NCBI GenBank assembly: GCA_021768985.1
Contig: JAETTR010000045.1
Coordinates: forward strand, 1 to 7,914
Reading direction: 5' to 3'
Origin: Bacillota bacterium
GTDB taxonomy: Bacteria > Bacillota > Clostridia > Christensenellales > Borkfalkiaceae
DNA length: 7,914 nt
The translations under genes and the position numbers were made by a program. Position 1 is the first letter of the stretch; the number at the start of each line of letters is the position of its first letter. Under the pieces are notes generated by a model. That model made no database searches and was not told the origin of the DNA. It saw only the letters and a program-made list of their open reading frames with translations. This document shows, one piece after another, positions 1-4,952 of this stretch.

Positions 1-1
1 A

Positions 2-100
2 AAAAATCTGGCGTTAATTAACGCCAGACCCAAAAAGGTTTTAGGTTTCAAAAAACCACAAGATTTATTTGAACAATTTTTATCTGAGTGTTGCACTTAG
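2..100 (+). CDS. IS30-family transposase, C-terminal tail (partial at left edge)
   Basis: Reading from base 2 gives 32 residues followed by TAG at 98-100. The tail contains INARPKKVLGFKKPQDLFEQ, which matches the ending of IS30-family DDE transposases, where a segment of the type N-x-RPRK-x-LG(F/W/Y)-K-TP-x-(E/D)-x-F follows the last catalytic glutamate. The catalytic DDE residues and the N-terminal HTH lie outside the window, so activity cannot be judged. Codons are AT-rich (AAA, TTA, TTT), unlike the GC-rich genes to the right, which fits acquired DNA. The stop codon falls inside the terminal repeat of the element, as is common in compact IS30 elements. Family assignment rests on this short tail plus the adjoining terminal repeat, which agree with each other. 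Confidence 0.8.
   Translation, partial: KNLALINARPKKVLGFKKPQDLFEQFLSECCT
7..28. repeat. 22-base perfect palindrome inside the transposase 3' end
   Basis: The arm TCTGGCGTTAA (7-17) is followed directly by its exact reverse complement (18-28), with AAAAAA at 1-6. On the minus strand this reads as a hairpin followed by six T, so it could act as a back-up terminator for leftward transcription. It lies within the codons for residues L-A-L-I-N-A-R of the transposase, so the symmetry may be partly chance. There is no unpaired loop base in the perfect form; four central bases would open in RNA. Confidence 0.6.
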
Positions 101-123
101 TTTGACAATTCACTAACGGAAAT

Positions 124-153
124 AAAAAACCGCTCCCGATCGGGAGCGGTTTT
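124..153 (-). terminator. Rho-independent terminator of the DeoR-family gene
   Basis: A perfect 28-base dyad (126-153) has arms AAAACCGCTCCCGA and TCGGGAGCGGTTTT. On the minus strand it gives a GC-rich stem (CCGCTCCCGA core) followed by TTTTTT (complement of 124-129). It begins three bases after the stop codon of the minus-strand gene, the usual position of an intrinsic terminator. The plus strand has only four T after the stem, so it could work weakly on transcripts leaving the insertion sequence. Confidence 0.88.
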
Positions 154-156
154 CAA

Positions 157-915
157 TTACATGACTACGATATTCTTTTGCGCGAAAATGGTTTTCATTT
201 CCGCGGGGAAATTGTCGTCGGTAATCAGCACGTCGATGTCCTCGACCTTGGCGAACGTGTAGGGCATGATCTTGCCGATTTTCGAGCTGTCGAGCATCAT
301 GTACAGCGATTTCGCCTTCGCCCGCGTCATTTTCAGAAGATCGGCTTCGATCTGCGACGCGCACGAGAACCCGTATTCGGGGGTGAACGCCGTCGAGGAG
401 ATGATCGCGAGCTCGAAGTTCGTGTTCTCGAAATAGCTCCGCGCCACGGGGGAAGCGGTGGAAAGGTTGTCCTTCATCACTTGTCCGCCGATCATCGTCA
501 CGTGCACGTTCTTCTTCTGCGCCAACTCGATCGCCACCGCCAGCCCGTTCGTGAACACGTGTACGTTCATGTCGGGCATCTCCTTCGCAAGATACATTGC
601 CGTCGTGCCGCCGTCTATAAACAGCGAGCAGTTCTCGTCGATCAGGCTCGCCGCCTTCTGTGCGATTTTAATTTTCTCGTCGGTATGAATGGTGGTCTTT
701 TTGGTATACGGTTCGCCCGAAACCTTCTGCACCTCCTTCACCGACATAGCGCCTCCGCGAACGCGGATAATACGACCTTGCTGTTCCAACTGAAACAGAT
801 CCCGCCGCAAAGTCATTTGCGAAACGTTCGGAAAAAACCCGTCGAGCTGTTCCAGCGTCAGCTTGCCGCGTTTGTCCAAAAGTTCCGCGATTTCTTCGAT
901 TCGCTCCCTTTTCAT
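157..915 (-). CDS. DeoR/GlpR-family transcriptional regulator
   Basis: A 252-residue cytoplasmic repressor-type protein of the usual DeoR-family length. Residues 1-57 form the winged HTH; residues 31-55 (VSQMTLRRDL, then LEQQGRIIRVRGGA) match the family signature of recognition helix plus wing. Residues 75-235 are the DeoR C-terminal sensor domain, related to sugar-phosphate isomerase folds, with DGGTT at 101-105, TNG at 122-124, GG at 143-144 and DSSKIG at 209-214. Members normally sense a phosphorylated sugar and repress a nearby catabolic or PTS operon. The ATG start is supported by GGGAGG (complement of 922-927) six bases upstream. No sugar kinase, PTS or transporter gene is beside it in this window, so ligand and targets cannot be named. 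A promoter and candidate operators lie upstream and a terminator directly downstream, so it is probably monocistronic and may be autoregulated. Confidence 0.93.
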   Translation of the reverse strand: MKRERIEEIAELLDKRGKLTLEQLDGFFPNVSQMTLRRDLFQLEQQGRIIRVRGGAMSVKEVQKVSGEPYTKKTTIHTDEKIKIAQKAASLIDENCSLFIDGGTTAMYLAKEMPDMNVHVFTNGLAVAIELAQKKNVHVTMIGGQVMKDNLSTASPVARSYFENTNFELAIISSTAFTPEYGFSCASQIEADLLKMTRAKAKSLYMMLDSSKIGKIMPYTFAKVEDIDVLITDDNFPAEMKTIFAQKNIVVM

Positions 916-947
916 GCAGAGCCTCCCATATAAATACTACGTGTAAA

Positions 948-976
948 ATTCTAACATAAATTGCGAAAAAAATCAA
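948..976 (-). promoter_or_regulatory. Sigma-A-type promoter of the DeoR-family gene
   Basis: On the minus strand the -35 box is TTGATT (complement of 971-976) and the -10 box is TAGAAT (complement of 948-953), separated by exactly 17 bases. The predicted start near 941 leaves a leader of about 25 bases that contains the GGGAGG ribosome binding site. Confidence 0.7.
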
Positions 977-1000
977 GTGGTCCCGAGCGAAATTTTTGTT

Positions 1001-1080
1001 TTTTTGTGGAATTTCCACAAAGCGTTCAATAAGTTAATTCGTTTTTGTGAATTGTGCATAAATCGCTAAATAGATTGTGA
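1001..1080. repeat. Repeated TTGTG(A/G) motifs in the divergent control region
   Basis: TTTTTGTGGAATT (1001-1013) recurs as TTTTTGTGAATT (1042-1053), and TTGTGA occurs again at 1075-1080. The TTGTG cores start at 1004, 1045 and 1075, so the spacings are 41 and 30 bases, close to whole helical turns. DeoR-family repressors often bind several spaced direct repeats, so these may be operator half-sites together with the dyad at 1003-1021. The region is AT-rich, so chance contributes. Confidence 0.35.
1003..1021. promoter_or_regulatory. Perfect inverted repeat, candidate operator
   Basis: TTTGTGGAA, one central T, then TTCCACAAA form an exact 9+1+9 dyad about 26 bases upstream of the deoR-side -35 box. 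There is no T-run suited to termination in either direction, and it lies in a divergent promoter region next to a repressor gene, so a protein-binding site is more likely than a terminator. Autoregulation by the adjacent DeoR-family protein is an inference. Confidence 0.5.
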
Positions 1081-1110
1081 AAAAATTTGCGCAAAAAACG
1101 CTTGTCGGCG

Positions 1111-1137
1111 GCGCGGAAGCCGATTCCGTATCCGCGC
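1111..1137 (+). other. GC-rich hairpin upstream of the leaderless-gene promoter
   Basis: GCGCGGA (1111-1117) pairs with TCCGCGC (1131-1137) over a 13-base loop. No T-run follows directly, so it is not a typical terminator. Identical arms occur in the cysS-alaS spacer (4836-4842 and 4854-4860). It ends 15 bases before the -35 box at 1153. Confidence 0.4.
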
Positions 1138-1152
1138 ACGCCTTGAATTTGC

Positions 1153-1181
1153 TTGCTTTTTTCATACAAGCGTGGTACAAT
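1153..1181 (+). promoter_or_regulatory. Promoter of the 1189-4759 gene cluster
   Basis: The -35 box TTGCTT (1153-1158) and -10 box TACAAT (1176-1181) are separated by 17 bases, with an extended -10 TGG at 1173-1175. The predicted transcription start is at about 1187-1189, at or within two bases of the ATG of the next gene. The fit to the consensus is good. Confidence 0.7.
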
Positions 1182-1188
1182 AACAGAT

Positions 1189-1812
1189 ATGGAAAATTAC
1201 CTGAGAGAACTTGACGATCGGTTTTGCGAGCAGTATTCCGATTACGTCAGGCTGAGCGCGCTCGAAGGCTATGTGATGCCGGACACGCTTTACGTCGCGC
1301 CCGATGGGAACATCGCCCGCCGCGATTCTTCCGTCATGCGGCTCTGTTACCAGAAAGAGAAGGACGCGCTGTTGAGAAAGTTAAAAGACGGAATCGCGGA
1401 CACGAGCTTCACCTTTAACTTTTGTTTCCGTTCTTTGCGGGATAAGTTGAGCGACAGGCGTCGGAAGTATACCTTTGCGAAGTTGTTGCCCGGCGCGTTG
1501 AAGCATTGCGGCGAAACGGCGGAAAGCGCGGGGGAGAAGCTGGATATCGAACCGCGGTTCTGGAAGAAGATCGTATCGGGGAAACTGTATCCCGAAAAGA
1601 ACACCGTGCTCGCGCTCGCGCTCGTCTGCCGCATGCAGACGCAGGATTGCGCGAATCTGTTGAACGTATGCGGGTTCTCCTTCGACGATACGAGCGTGCG
1701 CGACGTGATCGCGCACTATCTGATCGAACACAGGATTTTCAACGAAGAGATGCGGGACAACTGTCTTGCGGAATACCGCATTACCAACTTGCCGATAAAA
1801 CGGGGAAACTGA
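1189..1812 (+). CDS. Hypothetical protein with a C-terminal XRE-like HTH region
   Basis: A 207-residue soluble protein with no signal peptide or membrane segment. Residues 1-90 are charged and not recognised. Residues 95-185 resemble a helical domain seen in Firmicutes proteins annotated as XRE/HTH-like: a TFAKLL start, a turn and helix around 109-132 (ETAESAGEKLDIEPRFWKKI, then VSGK), then YPEKNTVLALALVCRMQ, LLNVCGFSF, and a final VRDVIAHYLIEH helix. That pattern (K-I-R/V-S-x-K-x-Y-x-P-x-K-x-T-A-x-A-L-A-L, then A-G-Y/F-x-L/F, then D-x-I-I-x-Y-x-I) is recalled, not searched. The start is set at ATG 1189 because the in-frame TTG at 1153 lies inside the -35 box. No Shine-Dalgarno sequence precedes ATG 1189 and the predicted transcript begins there, so translation may be leaderless. 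The next gene starts three bases after its stop. Function is unknown; nucleic-acid binding is an inference. Confidence 0.75.
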   Translation: MENYLRELDDRFCEQYSDYVRLSALEGYVMPDTLYVAPDGNIARRDSSVMRLCYQKEKDALLRKLKDGIADTSFTFNFCFRSLRDKLSDRRRKYTFAKLLPGALKHCGETAESAGEKLDIEPRFWKKIVSGKLYPEKNTVLALALVCRMQTQDCANLLNVCGFSFDDTSVRDVIAHYLIEHRIFNEEMRDNCLAEYRITNLPIKRGN

Positions 1813-1815
1813 TTT

Positions 1816-2655
1816 ATGAAAAACGCGCTTGCTTATTCTCTCGATTCGGAAAAATACGACGGCGATCCGCTCGTCGTGCGCCGTCTGGAGGGGGATTCGA
1901 AAACGAAATTCGGAGAATTGCAGCGGGAACGGGAAAAATTCGTCCGTCTTGCGCTGCCGTCCAAATGGGTGCAGTTACTGATTGCGTGCTCCCTGCTCGC
2001 GGGGGTTCTGCTCGTGCTGGTCGGCGTGGAATTTTTAACGGGCGAAACGGTTACGCCGCAGACGAACACCGCGGCGATCGTCCTCTTCTGCGTGGGCGGA
2101 CCGTTCGCCGTCATCGGCGCGGCGGGCATTATCTGGATTTCCTTCCGCGCGAGAAAGATATTCGGCAGCAGCGATTACCGCTTCTTCGAGGAGCGGGAGG
2201 AAAAAGTTCTATCGCAATTCCGCGGGGAGCTCGGCGTGCCGGATACCGCCGCGGCGGCGGACGCGTTTGCCTATTGCTACCGCGTCAAAAACGGCAAAAT
2301 CAGATACCAATCGCCCGCTTCGAAGAACTGTTGTCTCAACGAATCGGTGCGGCTGTACGCCGACGCGGACGCGCTTTTCGTCGCAACGGAACAGAGCGTG
2401 CTCCGGATCCCGTTCGCGTCCTCCTTTCGGATCGAGCGGATCGAAAAGCGCAAGGCGTTTTACGGCTGGAACAAACAGGAAAAGCCCAACAAGGGCGCTT
2501 ACAAACAGTACAAGATCCGCTCGAACGATTCGGGCGCGTTCACGGTGAAGCCGTACTTCGCGTTGAAATTTTACGCGGACGGCGAGGATTACGAGCTGCT
2601 TTTTCCGCCGTACGAGTACGATACGCTTTCGCGGCTGACCGGTCGAACGGCGTAA
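1816..2655 (+). CDS. Two-helix membrane protein of unknown function
   Basis: A 279-residue protein I do not recognise. Residues 1-50 are charged and probably cytoplasmic. Two hydrophobic segments at about 51-73 (WVQLLIACSLLAGVLLVLVG) and 86-110 (AAIVLFCVGG to GIIWISF) are joined by a short, roughly 12-residue outer loop. Positive residues at K50 and R111/R113 suggest both ends are inside. Residues 111-279 form a large polar cytoplasmic part with alternating beta-rich stretches (YCYRVKNGKIRYQ, SVRLYADADALFVATEQSVLRIPF, KPYFALKFYADGEDYELLFPP), which resembles membrane proteins with a PH-like cytosolic domain; this is only a resemblance. The start ATG 1816 follows GGGGA (1802-1806), a weak ribosome site nine bases upstream, and the previous stop is three bases away, so the two genes are probably cotranscribed and translationally coupled. 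The stop is TAA. It may work with its HTH-like neighbour, but nothing shows how. Confidence 0.75.
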   Translation: MKNALAYSLDSEKYDGDPLVVRRLEGDSKTKFGELQREREKFVRLALPSKWVQLLIACSLLAGVLLVLVGVEFLTGETVTPQTNTAAIVLFCVGGPFAVIGAAGIIWISFRARKIFGSSDYRFFEEREEKVLSQFRGELGVPDTAAAADAFAYCYRVKNGKIRYQSPASKNCCLNESVRLYADADALFVATEQSVLRIPFASSFRIERIEKRKAFYGWNKQEKPNKGAYKQYKIRSNDSGAFTVKPYFALKFYADGEDYELLFPPYEYDTLSRLTGRTA

Positions 2656-2696
2656 CGCTTGCGTCCGCGGCGGAATAAAATGGACGGAGCGGTGAT

Positions 2697-2726
2697 CCCG
2701 CGCGCGGGGTTGCCCGCAACATGGAG
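2697..2726 (+). other. GC-rich dyads and ribosome site before cysE
   Basis: The 77-base gap between the membrane-protein gene and cysE holds a perfect 12-base palindrome CCCGCGCGCGGG (2697-2708). It overlaps an alternative hairpin, GCGGG (2704-2708) with CCCGC (2713-2717). GGAG at 2723-2726 sits six bases before the cysE ATG at 2733. There is no T-run after the dyads, so it is not a terminator; the alternative pairings close to the ribosome site could affect cysE translation. No separate promoter is visible, so read-through from upstream is likely. Confidence 0.35.
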
Positions 2727-2732
2727 TGACGC

Positions 2733-3377
2733 ATGTTTTTTGCAAGATTACGGAAAGATATCGCCGCGGCGAAGCGGAACGATCCCGCCGCCCGCAGTAA
2801 ATTCGAGATATGGCTCACCTATTCGGGGGTTCACGCGCTGTCCTGGCACCGCTGGGCGAACCGCCTCTACCGGATGCATCTGAAGCTGTTGGCGCGCATG
2901 ACCTCGCAGTGGGCGAAATTTCTGACGGGGATCGAGATTCACCCCGCCGCGAAGATCGCCGCGGGCGTGTTTATCGACCACGGCGCGGGCGTCGTGATCG
3001 GCGAGACGGCGGAGGTCGAAGAGGGTGTCGTCATCTATCAGGGCGTGACCCTCGGCGGCACGGGCAAGGAAAAGGGCAAGCGCCACCCCACCGTAAAAAA
3101 GAACGCGACCATTTCCTGCGGGGCGAAGGTGCTCGGCGGGTTCACGGTCGGCGAGGGGGCGCGGATCGGCGCGGGCGCCGTCGTGCTCAAAGAAGTGCCC
3201 GCGTTTGCGACCGTCGTGGGCGTGCCCGGTCGGGTCGTGCGGATCAACGGCGAACGCACGCAGGACCTCGTGCCCGAAAAGGAGGACCCGATGCTGAAAG
3301 AGCTCTGCGCGTTGCGCGAGCGGGTCTACGAGCTCGAGGATGAAATCGAGCGATTGAAGAAGCAGGAGAATTTATGA
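2733..3377 (+). CDS. cysE: Serine O-acetyltransferase
   Basis: A 214-residue cytoplasmic enzyme that transfers acetyl from acetyl-CoA to L-serine, giving O-acetylserine, the precursor of cysteine. Residues 1-60 are the helical N-terminal part (HALSWHRWANRLYR at 34-47). Residues 65-170 are the left-handed beta-helix hexapeptide domain: GIEIHPAAKI at 66-75, IDHGAGVVIGET at 81-92 (Asp82-His83 match the catalytic Asp-His of the family), QGVTLGGTGKEKGKRHPT at 103-120 (acetyl-CoA and active-site loop with His118) and VVGVPGRVV at 161-169. It is the short form typical of Bacillus and Clostridia, lacking the long N-terminal extension of the enterobacterial enzyme. The C-terminal tail, 186-212, is a likely short coiled coil (LKELCALRERVYELEDEIERL region). 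The ATG has GGAG six bases upstream. Its TGA overlaps the cysS ATG (ATGA), so the two are translationally coupled; cysE-cysS is also an adjacent pair in Bacillus subtilis. Confidence 0.96.
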   Translation: MFFARLRKDIAAAKRNDPAARSKFEIWLTYSGVHALSWHRWANRLYRMHLKLLARMTSQWAKFLTGIEIHPAAKIAAGVFIDHGAGVVIGETAEVEEGVVIYQGVTLGGTGKEKGKRHPTVKKNATISCGAKVLGGFTVGEGARIGAGAVVLKEVPAFATVVGVPGRVVRINGERTQDLVPEKEDPMLKELCALRERVYELEDEIERLKKQENL

Positions 3378-4759
3378 AAATATACAACACGCTCACGCGG
3401 CGGAAAGAGGAGTTCGTTCCCCTCGAAGCGGGCAAAGTCAAAATGTATGCGTGCGGAATCACCGTTTCGGGCGAAGCGCATATCGGGCACGGGTTTCAGG
3501 CGCTCATTTACGATATTTTCCGCAAGTTTCTCGAAAAGCAGGGCTATGCGGTGACCTACGCCCGCAACTATACGGACGTGGACGACAAGATTATCGCCCG
3601 CTCCAAAGAAACGGGCATTCCCGCCGACGAGTACGCGAAAATGATGATCGCGAAGATCGACGAGGTCATGGCGCGCGCGGAGATCGACGAGCCCACCCTC
3701 TGGCTGAAAGCGACGGAGAACATCGGGAACATTATCGACTTTATCGAACAACTGATCGAAAAGGGACACGCTTATCCCGCCGAAAACGGCGACGTGTACT
3801 TCGAGGTGGACACCTGCCCCGCGTACGGTCAGCTCTCGGGCAGAAGCTGCGAGGACGCGCTCGACGGCGTGCGCGTGGAGAACGACGAATGCAAAAAGAG
3901 CCCGTACGACTTCGCGCTCTGGAAGGCGGCGAAGGCGGGCGAAATTTTCTGGGATTCCCCCTGGGGCAAGGGGCGCCCCGGTTGGCATATCGAGTGCTCG
4001 GTGATGAACCGCGTCGCGTTCGGCGATCAGATCGACATTCACGGCGGCGGCAGGGATCTGATTTTCCCCCACCACGAAAACGAGATCGCGCAGAGCGAAT
4101 CGCTCACGGGCAAACGCTTCGCCAAGTATTGGACGCACAACGGGCTGATCAAGGTGAACGGACAGAAAATGAGCAAATCGCTCGGGAACAGTCTGTTGCT
4201 TTCCGACCTGCTCGACGAATACTCGCCCGAAGCGCTGAAATTCGCGCTCCTGTCCTCCAGCTACCGCAACGACGTGAATATCACCGACACCCTGTTCGCG
4301 GATGCGGAAGCCCATTTGGGGCGGTTCTACGCGCTTATACGAAAGGCGGAGGAAGCGTTTCCGCAGGAAACGGGCATGGAAGCGGAGATCGCCAAAAAGT
4401 TCGACGAAGCCATGAGCGATGATTTCAACGCCGCGTTGGCGCTCTCCGACCTGTTCGGATATTTTAAAGAGGTCGCGCGGTTGCTCGCGGCGGGGGATTC
4501 CCGCGCGCGGCGGATCACGAATCAGATCAGGCAGACCTATTCCCTTTTGGGATTGTTCAAAAAGGACGCGGGCGCGTATCTTGCGCGGTACGCCAAGGCG
4601 GACGAAATCCCCGCCGAAGTGCGCGCGGTCGCGGAAGCGCGGAAGGCGGCGCGGGCGAACAAGGATTGGGCGAAGTCGGACGAGCTCCGCGAAAAGCTGA
4701 AAGAAATGGGTTACGCCGTGAAAGACGGCAAAGACGGCTACGAATTGACGAAGATGTAA
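3374..4759 (+). CDS. cysS: Cysteine--tRNA ligase
   Basis: A 461-residue class I aminoacyl-tRNA synthetase that charges tRNA-Cys with cysteine using ATP, the same length as the Escherichia coli enzyme. The HIGH motif is at 36-39 and KMSKS at 265-269. The four zinc ligands that select cysteine are present: Cys27, Cys208 (in GWHIECS), His233 and Glu237 (in PHHENEIAQSE). The TDVDDKI segment is at 67-73 and a helical anticodon-binding domain fills roughly 310-461, ending in the usual RxxKDWxxSDELREKL pattern and a GYEL tail. Residues before and after HIGH (ITVSGEA and GFQALIYD) differ from the common TVYDxxHIGxxR form; see findings. AGGAG (3364-3368) lies five bases before the start. Coupling to cysE puts cysteine synthesis and use in one unit. 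No T-box leader is visible before this gene. Confidence 0.97.
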   Translation: MKIYNTLTRRKEEFVPLEAGKVKMYACGITVSGEAHIGHGFQALIYDIFRKFLEKQGYAVTYARNYTDVDDKIIARSKETGIPADEYAKMMIAKIDEVMARAEIDEPTLWLKATENIGNIIDFIEQLIEKGHAYPAENGDVYFEVDTCPAYGQLSGRSCEDALDGVRVENDECKKSPYDFALWKAAKAGEIFWDSPWGKGRPGWHIECSVMNRVAFGDQIDIHGGGRDLIFPHHENEIAQSESLTGKRFAKYWTHNGLIKVNGQKMSKSLGNSLLLSDLLDEYSPEALKFALLSSSYRNDVNITDTLFADAEAHLGRFYALIRKAEEAFPQETGMEAEIAKKFDEAMSDDFNAALALSDLFGYFKEVARLLAAGDSRARRITNQIRQTYSLLGLFKKDAGAYLARYAKADEIPAEVRAVAEARKAARANKDWAKSDELREKLKEMGYAVKDGKDGYELTKM

Positions 4760-4766
4760 GATTCAC

Positions 4767-4795
4767 ACGATTTGTTTTTTGCAAAAACAAATCGT
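4767..4795. repeat. Long AT-rich hairpin after cysS
   Basis: ACGATTTGTTTTT (4767-4779) and AAAAACAAATCGT (4783-4795) pair perfectly for 13 bases around a TGC loop, starting seven bases after the cysS stop. CAC (4764-4766) and GTG (4797-4799) can extend it past one bulged base. It lacks a T-run on the 3' side and a GC-rich stem base, so it is not a canonical terminator. It may protect the 3' end or attenuate transcription between cysS and alaS; its function is unknown. Confidence 0.6.
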
Positions 4796-4835
4796 CGTGA
4801 GCTTGTAACCCGATTCTTTCAATCAGATTGCAGAA

Positions 4836-4912
4836 GCGCGGAACCGTTTCATCTCCGCGCCCAAGCCGCAGGCGTGCGGCAAATTGAGTCGCGCAGCGGA
4901 GGGCAACCCTCC
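4836..4912 (+). other. Three-hairpin structured spacer before alaS
   Basis: Three hairpins follow one another. GCGCGGA (4836-4842) pairs with TCCGCGC (4854-4860). GCCGCA (4865-4870) pairs with TGCGGC (4875-4880) over a GGCG loop. GGAGGG (4898-4903) pairs with CCCTCC (4907-4912) over a CAA loop, optionally with outer GCGC pairs at 4891-4894 and 4915-4918. No open reading frame with a ribosome site, no promoter boxes with acceptable spacing and no T-box motif were found. It could be a leader RNA for alaS, a processed spacer or a remnant of an interspersed repeat. Confidence 0.45.
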
Positions 4913-4952
4913 TCGCGCCACGATTCGGAATGAATATCAAGGATTTATAATT

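Larger units (their letters stand above)
1..112 (+). mobile_element. Right end of an IS30-family insertion sequence
   Basis: The transposase tail runs into GTGTTGCACTT (88-98), then AGTTTGACAATTC (99-111). From memory, many Firmicutes IS30-family elements have ends with a GTGTTGCACTT-like core, a few bases and an ACAATTC-like tip, so the outer end is placed near 111-113. The left end, the full transposase and any target duplication are outside the window. The element sits about 12 bases from the deoR terminator and about 45 bases from the deoR stop codon, so it does not interrupt that gene. The exact boundary is uncertain by a few bases. Confidence 0.65.

Noticed and set aside
178..933. Long plus-strand frame (251 codons) opposite the DeoR-family gene
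   Set aside because: It is antisense to a clearly recognised gene, has no ribosome site, and its Arg/His-rich product is typical of a shadow frame in GC-rich DNA.
1086..1095. Palindrome TTTGCGCAAA in the divergent region
   Set aside because: Ten bases is short for an AT-rich spacer and it has no second copy or suitable placement relative to the promoters.
1506..2678. 390-codon plus-strand frame across the HTH-like and membrane-protein genes
   Set aside because: It is Arg/Gly-rich and out of frame with the two genes, which have sensible composition, membrane helices and tight spacing.
2680..2705. T-box-like string (GGTGATCCCGCG) before cysE
   Set aside because: It only loosely resembles the T-box core GGGTGGNACCGCG, and the 77-base gap is too short for a specifier stem without overlapping the upstream gene.
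3326..4315. 329-codon minus-strand frame opposite cysS
   Set aside because: It is antisense to a complete cysS with all catalytic motifs, with no recognisable domain.
4946..4951. TATAAT just before the alaS start as a -10 box
   Set aside because: A start from it would fall inside the coding region and no -35 box lies at a workable distance; the nearest TTGAGT (4884-4889) is 56 bases away.
4884..4952. N-terminal extension of AlaRS from an in-frame TTG
   Set aside because: The extension crosses a hairpin, has no family similarity, and a good ribosome site precedes ATG 4953.
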